64,000 nucleotides of DNA from Bdellovibrio sp047344985 (GTDB lineage: Bacteria > Bdellovibrionota > Bdellovibrionia > Bdellovibrionales > Bdellovibrionaceae), in contig NZ_CP178861.1 in NCBI RefSeq assembly GCF_047344985.1, positions 2,604,001 to 2,668,000 on the forward strand. The letters are read 5' to 3'. Shown here one piece after another: positions 26,272 through 33,463 of the stretch (its first letter is position 1; the number at the start of each line of letters is the position of its first letter). The notes below the pieces were generated by a model. It was not told the DNA's origin. It did not search any database and worked only from the letters and a program-made list of their open reading frames with translations. The position numbers were made by a program, and so were the translations under genes.

Positions 26272-27663
26272 ATGGCAAAATCGAAAACTAAAACGATCTA
26301 TACCTGTCAAAATTGTGGAGCCCAACGACCAAGGTGGGAAGGGAAATGCTCTGACTGCGGCGCGTGGAACTCTTTCGTCGAGGAATTGCAGATGCCCGAG
26401 GTTAAAACTCGAGGATGGTCTACCGGCACTCCTGAGAAGGGCGCAGCAGCGTCTAAACCTGTTTCCCTAGACCAAAGCCTTGAAGAAGTGAAACTGGATC
26501 GTTTTGATACAAGTTTCGAAGAACTCAACCGCGTTTTAGGCGGCGGCTTGGCGCGCGGAAGTTTCGTGTTACTCGGCGGATCTCCCGGAATCGGTAAGTC
26601 GACTTTGCTTTTGCAAATGGCTGGTGGCCTTGCGGAAAACAAACACAAAGTTTTGTACATCTCCGGTGAGGAAAGCGTTTCGCAAACAGGCTCGCGTGCT
26701 CATCGTTTGGGCATTCGCTCCCCGCTGATCGAGATCGGTTGCGAGAGTAATCTTCATAGCATTATGGAACTCGCACGTTTTAAAAAGCCAGAGATCTTGG
26801 TTGTCGATTCTATTCAGACAATGTTCTTGCCAGATTTACAAGCAGCTCCGGGCTCGGTTTCCCAAGTTCGTGAATGCGCAGGGCATTTGATGGGACTTGC
26901 AAAACAAGAAGGCATCACTGTAATTCTGATTGGTCACGTCACCAAAGATGGCAACATCGCAGGTCCCAAAGTTTTGGAACATATGGTGGACTGTGTTTTG
27001 TCTTTTGACGGAGACGCTTCTTACAACTTCCGTTTATTGCGCGCTCTAAAAAATCGTTTTGGCGCCGCTCATGAATTGGGAGTTTTCCAAATGAACTCCA
27101 AGGGTCTTGAAGAAGTTTCGAATCCTTCTGAATTGTTCTTGGAAGAGCGCGGAGATCAATTGATCGGCTCTGCGGTGTTTGCATCGATGGAAGGCACAAG
27201 ACCGCTTCTATGTGAAGTGCAAGCATTGACTCTTTCAAGTCCGATGGCAATGCCACGAAGAACGGCGCTGGGAATTGACGTGAACCGTTTGCATTTATTA
27301 ACAGCGGTTTTAGATCGTCACTTGGATGTGCGCTTGGGTACGAATGACATTTTCATCAACGTCGTTGGTGGATTGAAATTGATAGAACCCGCTGCGGACT
27401 TGGCGGTTGCCGCTGCCATCTTATCGACACAAAGAAATCACGATCTCGATGCGAAGACATGTTTCTTCGGCGAAATCGGCTTGACCGGCGAAGTGCGCGG
27501 AGTCTCTTTTGTAGAAAACCGAATTCGCGAAGGTGATAAACTCGGTTTCCAACACTTTGTGATTCCATATTCGAACAAGCGACACCTTGCTGAAATCAAA
27601 CTTTCGAAAGATAAGAAGATTTCGTTCATTAAAAATGTTCAGGATCTAAGTAAAATTATTTAA
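26272..27663 (+). CDS. radA: DNA repair protein RadA/Sms
   Basis: A RecA-like ATPase that drives branch migration during recombination. The 463 residues fit the usual 450-460. Domain order: zinc finger with two CxxC pairs (YTCQNCG and KCSDCGAW, residues 10-33); RecA-type core with Walker A GGSPGIGKSTLL near residue 104; Walker B LVVDSIQT; the RadA KNRFG motif at 261-265; and a C-terminal Lon-like domain (GIDVNRLHLLTAVLDRHL ... FFGEIGLTGEVRGV). All parts are intact. It is divergent from slt with only 46 bases between. A perfect 12-bp terminator stem follows 25 bases after the stop. Confidence 0.96.
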   Translation: MAKSKTKTIYTCQNCGAQRPRWEGKCSDCGAWNSFVEELQMPEVKTRGWSTGTPEKGAAASKPVSLDQSLEEVKLDRFDTSFEELNRVLGGGLARGSFVLLGGSPGIGKSTLLLQMAGGLAENKHKVLYISGEESVSQTGSRAHRLGIRSPLIEIGCESNLHSIMELARFKKPEILVVDSIQTMFLPDLQAAPGSVSQVRECAGHLMGLAKQEGITVILIGHVTKDGNIAGPKVLEHMVDCVLSFDGDASYNFRLLRALKNRFGAAHELGVFQMNSKGLEEVSNPSELFLEERGDQLIGSAVFASMEGTRPLLCEVQALTLSSPMAMPRRTALGIDVNRLHLLTAVLDRHLDVRLGTNDIFINVVGGLKLIEPAADLAVAAAILSTQRNHDLDAKTCFFGEIGLTGEVRGVSFVENRIREGDKLGFQHFVIPYSNKRHLAEIKLSKDKKISFIKNVQDLSKII

Positions 27664-27687
27664 TAAAAAAACCAGGTATTAAAAATG

Positions 27688-27723
27688 CAAAAGCGAATCA
27701 GGCCCTCGCCAGATTCGCTTTTG
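27688..27723. terminator. Terminator-like hairpin after radA
   Basis: A 12-bp perfect stem, CAAAAGCGAATC/GATTCGCTTTTG, with the loop AGGCCCTCGCCA. T residues are within the right arm rather than after it, so termination strength is uncertain. Twelve bases of loop plus stem (27702-27713) are complementary to 27958-27969. Confidence 0.6.
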
Positions 27724-27729
27724 GTGGAT

Positions 27730-27751
27730 CTCCTGTCCGAATCAACAGGAG
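27730..27751 (+). promoter_or_regulatory. Hairpin sequestering a strong Shine-Dalgarno sequence
   Basis: CTCCTGT (27730-27736) pairs perfectly with ACAGGAG (27745-27751) around the loop CCGAATCA. The right arm contains the AGGAGG SD of the small gene at 27759. The gene should be poorly translated until the hairpin is opened. Confidence 0.55.
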
Positions 27752-27758
27752 GTGTCCG

Positions 27759-27869
27759 ATGCGTAAAAGTCACTACTTACGTATTCGACGCGTTTTAAAG
27801 ATTACTAAAGGTCTTTTGATCATCGTCTTGTTAATCTTGACGATGGTCGCAAAGTTCAAAGCTCTTTAA
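27759..27869 (+). CDS. Small single-pass membrane peptide (36 residues)
   Basis: A short frame not usually annotated: a very basic N-terminus (MRKSHYLRIRRVLKITK), then one hydrophobic helix (GLLIIVLLILTMV) and a short tail (AKFKAL). A full AGGAGGTG SD lies 5 bases before the ATG, the strongest SD in the window. The SD sits in a perfect 7-bp hairpin. The layout, small cationic single-helix peptide with a locked SD, recalls type I toxin peptides or small membrane regulators. No antitoxin RNA is proven. Function unknown; the coding call rests on SD strength, composition and the tight fit of the stop. Confidence 0.55.
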   Translation: MRKSHYLRIRRVLKITKGLLIIVLLILTMVAKFKAL

Positions 27870-28061
27870 CTCAAACCTCCAACAAGTAACAAAACAGCCC
27901 AAGGACCAGTGACTGGGAAACGGTCTGTTCGCCCGGCACGAGTGAAACACGGATGAGTCTGGCGAGGGCGCTATAAGCCCCTTCAACTGAAATTTCATTG
28001 GCTCTCGACATAAATCTACGCATAATTAAAAGAACGACTCACATACAAAAAGGATTTTGTT
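27870..28061 (+). other. Possible structured leader or small RNA region
   Basis: No gene. The segment 27885-27985 is GC-richer than its surroundings and rich in possible pairings (CCAGT/ACTGG near 27906-27916; CGCCC/GGGCG). The stretch 27958-27969 (TCTGGCGAGGGC) is the exact complement of 27702-27713. It does not match a riboswitch or RNase P consensus that I can recall. A sigma-70-like promoter follows at 27998. Confidence 0.4.
27998..28026 (+). promoter_or_regulatory. Sigma-70-like promoter for the cNMP-binding gene
   Basis: TTGGCT (4/6) - 17 bases - CATAAT (5/6), 36 bases before the ATG at 28062. AAAAAGGA supplies the SD. Confidence 0.5.
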
Positions 28062-28454
28062 ATGTCGGACGCATTGAGCGCTATTCAAAAAGAAACCTAC
28101 AAACCAGGAGATTACGTCTTCTTCGAAGGCGACATCGAAAATCATTTCTACATCGTTGAATCCGGCGTCGTAAATATCTTCACAAAAGACAATATGGGAA
28201 AACGAATCCCGATCACCGATATCGTCGACGGAGAATCCTTCGGCGAATTTGCCTTGATATCAAACAGCCCTCGCTCTGCTTCAGCACAAGCCGTAACGGA
28301 CGTCGTTCTAGTCAAAGTATCCGAAGACGGCTTCAAACAACTCATGTCAGATCTCCCAACCTGGGCCGAATGCATGCTGAAGTCTTTCGTAGACCGCTTA
28401 CAAAACATGACAGAAAAAATCCGCGAACTAGAACAAGAAAAAAACCGCGGCTAA
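28062..28454 (+). CDS. Single-domain cyclic-nucleotide-binding protein
   Basis: The 130 residues are almost only a cNMP-binding barrel with a C-terminal helix (residues 108-130, rich in charged residues). Seen: KPGDYVFFEGDIENHFYIVESG at the N-terminal strands (read in two parts), and the phosphate-binding cassette GESFGEFALISNSPRSASA, which contains the FGE...L...PR-A pattern. No DNA-binding helix-turn-helix follows, so it is not a CRP-type regulator. It may signal by protein contact. The downstream TPR-like frame starts three bases after its stop, so the two form a unit. SD AAAGGA precedes the ATG. The ligand may be cAMP, cGMP or another nucleotide. Confidence 0.85.
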   Translation: MSDALSAIQKETYKPGDYVFFEGDIENHFYIVESGVVNIFTKDNMGKRIPITDIVDGESFGEFALISNSPRSASAQAVTDVVLVKVSEDGFKQLMSDLPTWAECMLKSFVDRLQNMTEKIRELEQEKNRG

Positions 28455-28457
28455 AAA

Positions 28458-28710
28458 GTGGAAAAGCCCCAGTTTAAGTTCGACGAAAACCTACGCAGCA
28501 TCCCCGAAGATCCGGAATATCTGAAACTCTACATTCAAAATATGGAATCATCACTCAGGAAAAAATCTTTTCGACCAGCATCTTTACAAAGACGCTCTTG
28601 CCCAATTCGAAGAAGCCCTCACCATCCGAAAAACAATGAACGCCCCTCAGGATCAAATAGAATCCACCGAACTAGCAATTCAAAGAACCAAACAGCTTTT
28701 AAAAATCTAA
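28458..28710 (+). pseudogene. Frameshifted small TPR-like protein
   Basis: From GTG 28458 the frame reads MEKPQFKFDENLRSIPEDP, then YLKLYIQNMESSLRK, then loses sense after a run of six A (about 28559-28564). In the +1 frame the sequence continues with a clear TPR-type helix pair (LFDQHLYKDALAQFEEAL, TIRKTMNAPQ, then STELAIQRTKQLLKI) and stops at 28710. One A fewer would give an intact protein of about 83 residues. It is either a real mutation, a homopolymer sequencing error, or slippage at the A run. The gene is coupled to the cNMP-binding gene three bases upstream. An 89-residue product in the original frame ending at 28727 would have a nonsense-like Ser/Arg/Pro tail. Confidence 0.7.
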
Positions 28711-28801
28711 TTCATTTCCAAAATTGATTTTATTTATCTTTGCATCGAAGCAAGGACGTCGTGGATTCCGAAGGTGGATTGCCTTGAATATCTGTCCGAA
28801 G

Positions 28802-28908
28802 AGAGGCCTTTGCCGGCGCCACGATGGCGCGAACTACGGCGAAGCCGTAGCGGCAACTGAGCCCGGAAGGCGTGCCGACCGAAGCGACAGAGACAGGCAA
28901 AGGGCTCT
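28802..28908. other. Cloverleaf-like structured element
   Basis: An outer stem of 13 positions (28802-28814 with 28896-28908, one mismatch; core CCTTTGCC/GGCAAAGG) encloses two perfect hairpins: GCGCC-ACGAT-GGCGC (28816-28830) and CTACGGC-GAA-GCCGTAG (28834-28850). A possible third is CGGC/GCCG (28851-28854/28874-28877). It lies between the frameshifted TPR gene and the terminator of the next minus-strand gene. Strongly GC-rich against its surroundings. It could be a structured RNA or a palindromic mobile repeat. An open frame through it (28724-28981) looks like noise. Confidence 0.55.
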
Positions 28909-28943
28909 AAGCAAAATCCCTCCTCGAGCGCCGTTCATGGCGA

Positions 28944-28979
28944 GAAAAAGAAAAGGCTCCTTTTTGGGGAAGGAGCCTT
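28944..28979 (-). terminator. Rho-independent terminator of the 29016 gene
   Basis: On the minus strand AAGGCTCC pairs with GGAGCCTT, followed by TTTTCTTTTT. It lies 36 bases after the stop of the minus-strand gene at 29016. Confidence 0.8.
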
Positions 28980-29015
28980 AGAGTTCAAAAAAGTTTGGGG
29001 GGCCTTTTTGAATTT

Positions 29016-29654
29016 TTAGTAACGACTTGGATAGATGGAAGGAGTTCCATCGTTGGAGATGACACTGATGCTGAGATCAGCATAATCGCCCATGGATTCT
29101 GCACGAATATCAATAGCCACAATACGCTCACCCGCAGTGATGTATTCCGAAGTCAAAGTACGACCGGAATAAATAACACCTGAATAAGACAAATTGCTGA
29201 TCATAATACGACGACCGCTTTGTGTGATCGCATAAGCTTCATGAATTTGCAAAGCAGCTCTGTAAAGATTCACACGAACATAGTCTACGTAAGAAGCGTA
29301 GTTAAAGCTCACGCGCAACCACTCTCCACCGGATCTTCTTGTGACGCCATAGAACTGAACGCTGGATTCACCATAGTTGTCGCGTGGGTAATCCGGATAA
29401 TTTGGATAATCAGGATATGGACGCGGAGGATTGGGATCATGGCGTGGTGGGTTGTAAGGAGGACGGTAGCCACCATGGCGGCCATCACGTTCGTCACGGC
29501 AATTATAGCGACGATAGTCACACTCATCGCGACGGTCATCTCTGCGGTCCTCACGACGATCTCCCGGACGAGGATCAGGGCGAACTTGTGCAAACGCAGG
29601 TGCTTGGAAAATTGTCGCAGCAACTAAAATGCAAGAAAGAATCGGTAGTTTCAT
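29016..29654 (-). CDS. Exported protein with Arg/Asp-rich and Pro/Tyr-rich linker and beta-sandwich-like C-terminus
   Basis: A 212-residue protein with a signal peptide (MKLPILSCILVAATIFQAPAFAQ). Residues 24-60 are dense in Arg and Asp (PGDRREDRRDDRRDE). Residues 60-95 are Pro/Tyr-rich (YRPPYNPPRHDPN, YPDYPNYPDYP). Residues 96-212 look like an all-beta domain (SVQFYGVTRRSGGEWLRVSF ... ISNLSYSGVIYSGRTL ... DLSISVISNDGTPSIYPS). The mixed-charge linker may be disordered or bind polymers such as nucleic acid or peptidoglycan; no family is recognised. SD AAAAGGAG precedes the ATG. Single gene with its own terminator. Confidence 0.65.
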   Translation of the reverse strand: MKLPILSCILVAATIFQAPAFAQVRPDPRPGDRREDRRDDRRDECDYRRYNCRDERDGRHGGYRPPYNPPRHDPNPPRPYPDYPNYPDYPRDNYGESSVQFYGVTRRSGGEWLRVSFNYASYVDYVRVNLYRAALQIHEAYAITQSGRRIMISNLSYSGVIYSGRTLTSEYITAGERIVAIDIRAESMGDYADLSISVISNDGTPSIYPSRY

Positions 29655-29728
29655 AAAGACTCCTTTTTAAACGGGCAAAGGTCTTTATCCAAGATTCGTG
29701 CCGGACAAAGTGACACCGAATGGGCTCA

Positions 29729-30439
29729 CTATTTCCTTTGAGGATACTTAAGGAAGATTTCTCTTTGAAGGTCCATCATCAAACTCAGCAAACGGCTCTC
29801 CATCAGGTTATCAATTCCCATGAATTGCACGCCGGCAATCTGCTTCGTAATGCCATTTTCTTCCTTGCTTTGCGCAAAACGAACGTCGACAACAAACTCC
29901 ATGGGACGTCTTACACCCAAGCGCAGTGTGCCTTTGACATGATCGCCTATTTTAAGTTTAGGATCAGCGCCTACAAGTTCCATTTTAAATCCACCAGCGC
30001 TGACATCTTTCACACGACATTCTAGAAAATAGCTTCGTCCGCCGTGGCTGCTAAGAATAAATACAGCCTCATACTTTGCAGGAATATCAATACGGGCGTT
30101 GGCTCTGCGTTGGAGCTGAAAAAGATCCGTGTCGATTTTTAAAACCGCCCAGCCCGCTTCAAAATAAAGTTCTGTCTGAATAAAATAGCGTTCTGACTTA
30201 AAGGCGAAGTTCACGATCACTTTTTGGGCGGTCGTAATGCTCTTTGAATCCGCCGTATGATGACAAAGAAGAGCTTCATCTTTTTCTGTTTGCACGGCAA
30301 TCAAGTGAAAGACGTCCTCTTGCAAAGCTCCTTTTACGGAGATTTGCATTTTGTCGCTGGCGATTTCGCGAAAGAGCATTTTCTTTTCAGAAAGTGCAAC
30401 TTTTTTAAAAATCAATTGCCCTTGTTCTTGGCCGTTCAT
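29729..30439 (-). CDS. PilZ-domain protein (probable c-di-GMP receptor)
   Basis: A 236-residue cytoplasmic protein. The N-terminal 100 residues form a YcgR-N-like region without clear family match. The PilZ domain lies from about 106 to 225, with both halves of the c-di-GMP signature: the arginine motif QRRANAR near 106-112 and DVSAGGF near 142-148. It should bind cyclic di-GMP and pass the signal by protein contact, for example to motility, pili or enzyme complexes. Its ATG follows the glpK stop codon directly (zero spacing), so it is co-translated with glycerol kinase. That is an unusual partner; a c-di-GMP link to lipid or glycerol metabolism is possible but unproven. Confidence 0.85.
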   Translation of the reverse strand: MNGQEQGQLIFKKVALSEKKMLFREIASDKMQISVKGALQEDVFHLIAVQTEKDEALLCHHTADSKSITTAQKVIVNFAFKSERYFIQTELYFEAGWAVLKIDTDLFQLQRRANARIDIPAKYEAVFILSSHGGRSYFLECRVKDVSAGGFKMELVGADPKLKIGDHVKGTLRLGVRRPMEFVVDVRFAQSKEENGITKQIAGVQFMGIDNLMESRLLSLMMDLQREIFLKYPQRK

Positions 30440-31924
30440 CTACACTCTCTCCAAAGCCCTTTGCCAACGAACCATACGCGCTTTGCGATCTTTCATGGAC
30501 ATTTTTACTTTAAACTCTTTATTCACTTTCCAAACACGTTTGATTTCTTTGAGATCCTTCCAAAAACCACAGCCCAGTCCCGCCATAAAAGCCGCACCCA
30601 GTGCTGTTGTTTCTAAGTTGTTTGGACGGATGACGTTCACTCCACAATAGTCGGCTTGCATTTGCATTAAAAGATCGTTCGCGGCGGCCCCACCGTCGAC
30701 CCGAACGCCTTTTAATTTTTTGCCCAAATCTTTTTGCATCGTCACGAGGATATCAACGTTCTGTAAAGCCATAGCTTCTAAAGTCGCTCTTGCGATGTGC
30801 GCTTTTGTTGAACCGCGCGTAAGACCGCAAATCAGACCACGTGCCTCCGGCTTCCAGTGAGGAGCTCCTAGTCCCGTCAGTGCCGGAACAAACTCAACTC
30901 CGTCGGTGCTCTCGACCGTTTTCGCAAGAGCTTCGACTTCCGAAGATTGTTGAATAAGTCCCAAACCATCGCGCAACCACTGAACAGCGGCGCCACACAC
31001 GAAGGCTCCGCCTTCAAGAGCGTAAGTGAGTTCTTCATTTTTCAACTTCCACGCAATTGTCGTGAGAAGTTTATTTTTAGATTTCACCGCTTTTTTGCCG
31101 GTGTTGAGTAAAAGAAAACTGCCTGTTCCAAAGGTGCACTTCGATTCACCGACATCGTAACAAGCCTGACCGAACAAAGCGGCCTGCTGATCGCCGACAA
31201 TACCCGTGATAGGAATTCCATCGGGCATAAAACCCAAGCCTTGGGTGCGACCGAAATCGGCGTTGGAAGGACAGATCTCTGGCACAATTCCTTCTGGAAC
31301 ATTGAAAAGTTTTAAAAGTTCTTCATCCCACCAACCGGTGTGAATATTCATCAGCATCGTGCGCGAAGCATTGCTGACATCGGTTTTGTGAGATTGACCG
31401 CCTGTCAATTTCCAAAGCAAGAACGTGTCCACGGTTCCCGCGAGTATTTCTTCATTGCGAGCCTTTTGAAGCGCACCCGGAACATTTTTTAAGATCCATT
31501 GAATTTTAGTCGCCGAAAAATACGGGTCCAAAACAAGTCCCGTTTTTGCCGTGATCATTTTCTCTTTTTTATTTTTCTTTAATCTCTCGCAGATCTCTTG
31601 CGTGCGACGGCATTGCCATACAATCGCGTTGTAAATCGCTTTGCCTGATTTACGGTCCCAAAGCATCACCGTCTCTCGTTGGTTGGTGATTCCAATGGCG
31701 CGAATTTGGGAGCCTTTTATTCCCGCTTTTTCCATCGCCAGACGCATTGAACGCTGTGTGGAATACCAGATGTCTTCCGGATCATGCTCGACCCACCCCG
31801 GCTTAGGGAAAATCTGTTTGAAGGCCTCACGCGCTTCGGCGACAAGACCTCCGGCTTGATTGATAATGCAAGTCCTAGAGCTGGTTGTACCTTGGTCAAT
31901 AGCCATGATAAAAGAAGAAGACAT
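30440..31924 (-). CDS. glpK: Glycerol kinase
   Basis: Phosphorylates glycerol to sn-glycerol 3-phosphate with ATP. About 494 residues, normal for the FGGY family. Seen: the N-terminal phosphate-1 loop AIDQGTTSSRTC; NQRET, the glycerol contact region; ASRTMLMNIHTGWWDEELL; GDQQAALFGQ; the FGGY signature portion VDGGAAANDLLMQMQAD; and LGAAFMAGLGCGFW. ATG 31924 is preferred, with ATG 31930 just upstream also possible. Divergent from the acyltransferase gene at 31961 (30 to 36 bases between starts) and followed directly by the PilZ gene. Glycerol 3-phosphate made here is the substrate line of the neighbouring acyltransferase pathway. No glpF or glpD nearby. Confidence 0.95.
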   Translation of the reverse strand: MSSSFIMAIDQGTTSSRTCIINQAGGLVAEAREAFKQIFPKPGWVEHDPEDIWYSTQRSMRLAMEKAGIKGSQIRAIGITNQRETVMLWDRKSGKAIYNAIVWQCRRTQEICERLKKNKKEKMITAKTGLVLDPYFSATKIQWILKNVPGALQKARNEEILAGTVDTFLLWKLTGGQSHKTDVSNASRTMLMNIHTGWWDEELLKLFNVPEGIVPEICPSNADFGRTQGLGFMPDGIPITGIVGDQQAALFGQACYDVGESKCTFGTGSFLLLNTGKKAVKSKNKLLTTIAWKLKNEELTYALEGGAFVCGAAVQWLRDGLGLIQQSSEVEALAKTVESTDGVEFVPALTGLGAPHWKPEARGLICGLTRGSTKAHIARATLEAMALQNVDILVTMQKDLGKKLKGVRVDGGAAANDLLMQMQADYCGVNVIRPNNLETTALGAAFMAGLGCGFWKDLKEIKRVWKVNKEFKVKMSMKDRKARMVRWQRALERV

Positions 31925-31960
31925 AAACACTCCGCCGTCGATGGATGACTAAGTAACATC

Positions 31961-32731
31961 ATGAAGAATTTCCTGCAGAAACCCAACGAAAAAATATTTG
32001 GTCTTCGGAACCTTGACCGAGACACTCTGATTTTTCGTGTTCTGCCCCGCTTCTTACTTGAAATTCTGCGCAAATATTTCCGCATGGAGATCGAGGGCGT
32101 TGAGAACATTCCGCGCCGCGGAGCTGTCATCATTGCTCCCAATCACTCAGGCTATTCTGGTTTTGATGCGTTTTTATTGGGACACATCGTGCAGCAAGAA
32201 GCCAAGCGTGTCCCTCGCGTTTTAACTCACCACTTTTGGTTTTTGACGGAGACCACGGCGATCCCCGCGCAAAAAATGGGATTCACCGAGGCGACTTATG
32301 AAAACGGCCTGAACGCTCTTAAAAAAGGAAATGCGATTGTGCTATTTCCCGAGGGCGAGCAAGGAAATTTCAAACCGACGTCGGAACGTTATCAGTTGCA
32401 AGAGTTTAAACGCGGCTTTGTGCGCATGGCTCTTGAAACGCAATCGCCGATTGTTCCTGTGGTGATCTTGGGCGCGGAAGAAACGCATATCAACTTAAAG
32501 AAACTGAAGTTCACAAAGTTTTTAAAAGGTTCGGTGATCCCGCTCCCTTTGAATGTCATTCCTTTGCCAGCAAAATGGCGCATTCGTTTTTTAGAGCCTA
32601 TCTATCTTCCCTACAAAGCCTCCGCGATTGATGACGCCGAGTTGGTTCATGAAATCGCGCAAGACATTCAAGAAAGAATGCAGGCCGCAGTCAAAGAAGA
32701 GCTGCACAAACGCGGAAATCCTTTTTTATAA
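31961..32731 (+). CDS. PlsC-type phospholipid acyltransferase
   Basis: A 256-residue member of the glycerol-phosphate acyltransferase family, acting at the inner membrane. The acceptor motif is NHSGYSGFD near residues 67-75, with six residues between His and Asp instead of the common four; this variant is seen in some PlsC-like subfamilies. FPEGEQG provides the phosphate-binding motif, and VPVVILGAEET the later block. Only short hydrophobic stretches are present, so membrane attachment is probably peripheral or by one or two helices. The likely reaction is acylation of lysophosphatidate or a lysolipid. Shares a short divergent region with glpK, which fits a phospholipid role. Confidence 0.82.
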   Translation: MKNFLQKPNEKIFGLRNLDRDTLIFRVLPRFLLEILRKYFRMEIEGVENIPRRGAVIIAPNHSGYSGFDAFLLGHIVQQEAKRVPRVLTHHFWFLTETTAIPAQKMGFTEATYENGLNALKKGNAIVLFPEGEQGNFKPTSERYQLQEFKRGFVRMALETQSPIVPVVILGAEETHINLKKLKFTKFLKGSVIPLPLNVIPLPAKWRIRFLEPIYLPYKASAIDDAELVHEIAQDIQERMQAAVKEELHKRGNPFL

Positions 32732-32733
32732 AA

Positions 32734-32919
32734 TTATTTATGTCTGTCGGGAACGTCGTCACCGATGGTCTTCAAAATCGAGTGCCATTTAGACACAAGG
32801 ATGCCAGGGTTGTCAGCATTACGACTGACTAGGCGGCTTGTTAAAAGCGCCGCGATCCCCACTGCGATAACGAGGAGGAGAACATACTCCACCACGATTT
32901 GACCTCGGTTATTCTTCAT
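32734..32919 (-). CDS. Small Flp/TadE-like pilin-type protein
   Basis: A 61-residue protein with a short basic start (MKNNR), then G-QIVVEY and a hydrophobic helix, VLLLVIAVGIAALL. This resembles the class III prepilin of Flp/Tad systems, in which cleavage follows Gly and Glu is at position 5 of the mature chain; here QIVVE fits exactly. The C-terminal half (SRNADNPGILVSKWHSIL) is soluble. The stop lies two bases from the convergent acyltransferase gene. It follows the unknown gene 32932-33363 by 12 bases on the same strand, suggesting an operon. No Tad genes are nearby. Confidence 0.65.
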   Translation of the reverse strand: MKNNRGQIVVEYVLLLVIAVGIAALLTSRLVSRNADNPGILVSKWHSILKTIGDDVPDRHK

Positions 32920-32931
32920 GAAGCTAGTATA

Positions 32932-33363
32932 TCACAGTTCCGCAAGAGCGGAAGTCGCCTCAAGAGAGGCTGGACGCCAGTTTTCCATTGTGAGACGGAG
33001 AGTCTCTATCAAAAGATCCAGGTTTTCATCTTCAATAGGACCACGAAGCCCAATAACAACGTCCTCATGCCACTTTTCCACTTCAAGGGCACTTGGAGTC
33101 TTTTCAGCTCCTTCAAAAGAAAGAAGGAAGCTATCTGCCGTCGGATAAATCATCACAAGGATGTTCGCACCCGAAGCTTTTGAGATTTCCTTGGCTTTGA
33201 CCATCTCTGCACTCAACTTTTGTTGAATCAAGAAATAGATCTTTAAAGCCAGAGCCTCATGAAACTGAGCAAAATAAATGCGCACGGGACCATCAAAGAT
33301 GGCACTGTTAAACGCAGGATTAAAATACTTCGACTGCATTAAAGTGGTATATGACGATCTCAT
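32932..33363 (-). CDS. Protein of unknown function
   Basis: A 143-residue soluble protein without signal peptide, helices over most of its length by composition (EALALKIYFLIQQKLSAEM; KAKEISKASG) and a possible central strand (ANILVMIYP). I recognise no family. It lies 12 bases upstream of the Flp-like pilin gene on the same strand. ATG 33363 lies 6 bases after GGGGAAA, a plausible SD, and is preceded by a 100-base gap from hutI. A role with the pilin is only suggested by position. Confidence 0.6.
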   Translation of the reverse strand: MRSSYTTLMQSKYFNPAFNSAIFDGPVRIYFAQFHEALALKIYFLIQQKLSAEMVKAKEISKASGANILVMIYPTADSFLLSFEGAEKTPSALEVEKWHEDVVIGLRGPIEDENLDLLIETLRLTMENWRPASLEATSALAEL

Positions 33364-33463
33364 GTTGCTATTTCCCCTCCACTAGCACAGCTCAAGACTA
33401 GGAAGAAAGTAGGTGCTTTTTCAAAGGAAATTTTAAGATTCTTAAATTTTCTGACGCAGCAAA

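Noticed and set aside
27885..27985. Possible known riboswitch (c-di-GMP type) or RNase P RNA
   Set aside because: The consensus core sequences I know are not present; kept only as an unspecific structured region.
28724..28981. 85-codon open frame rich in Arg
   Set aside because: It runs through the cloverleaf-like palindromes and a terminator; the composition reflects the repeats, not a protein.
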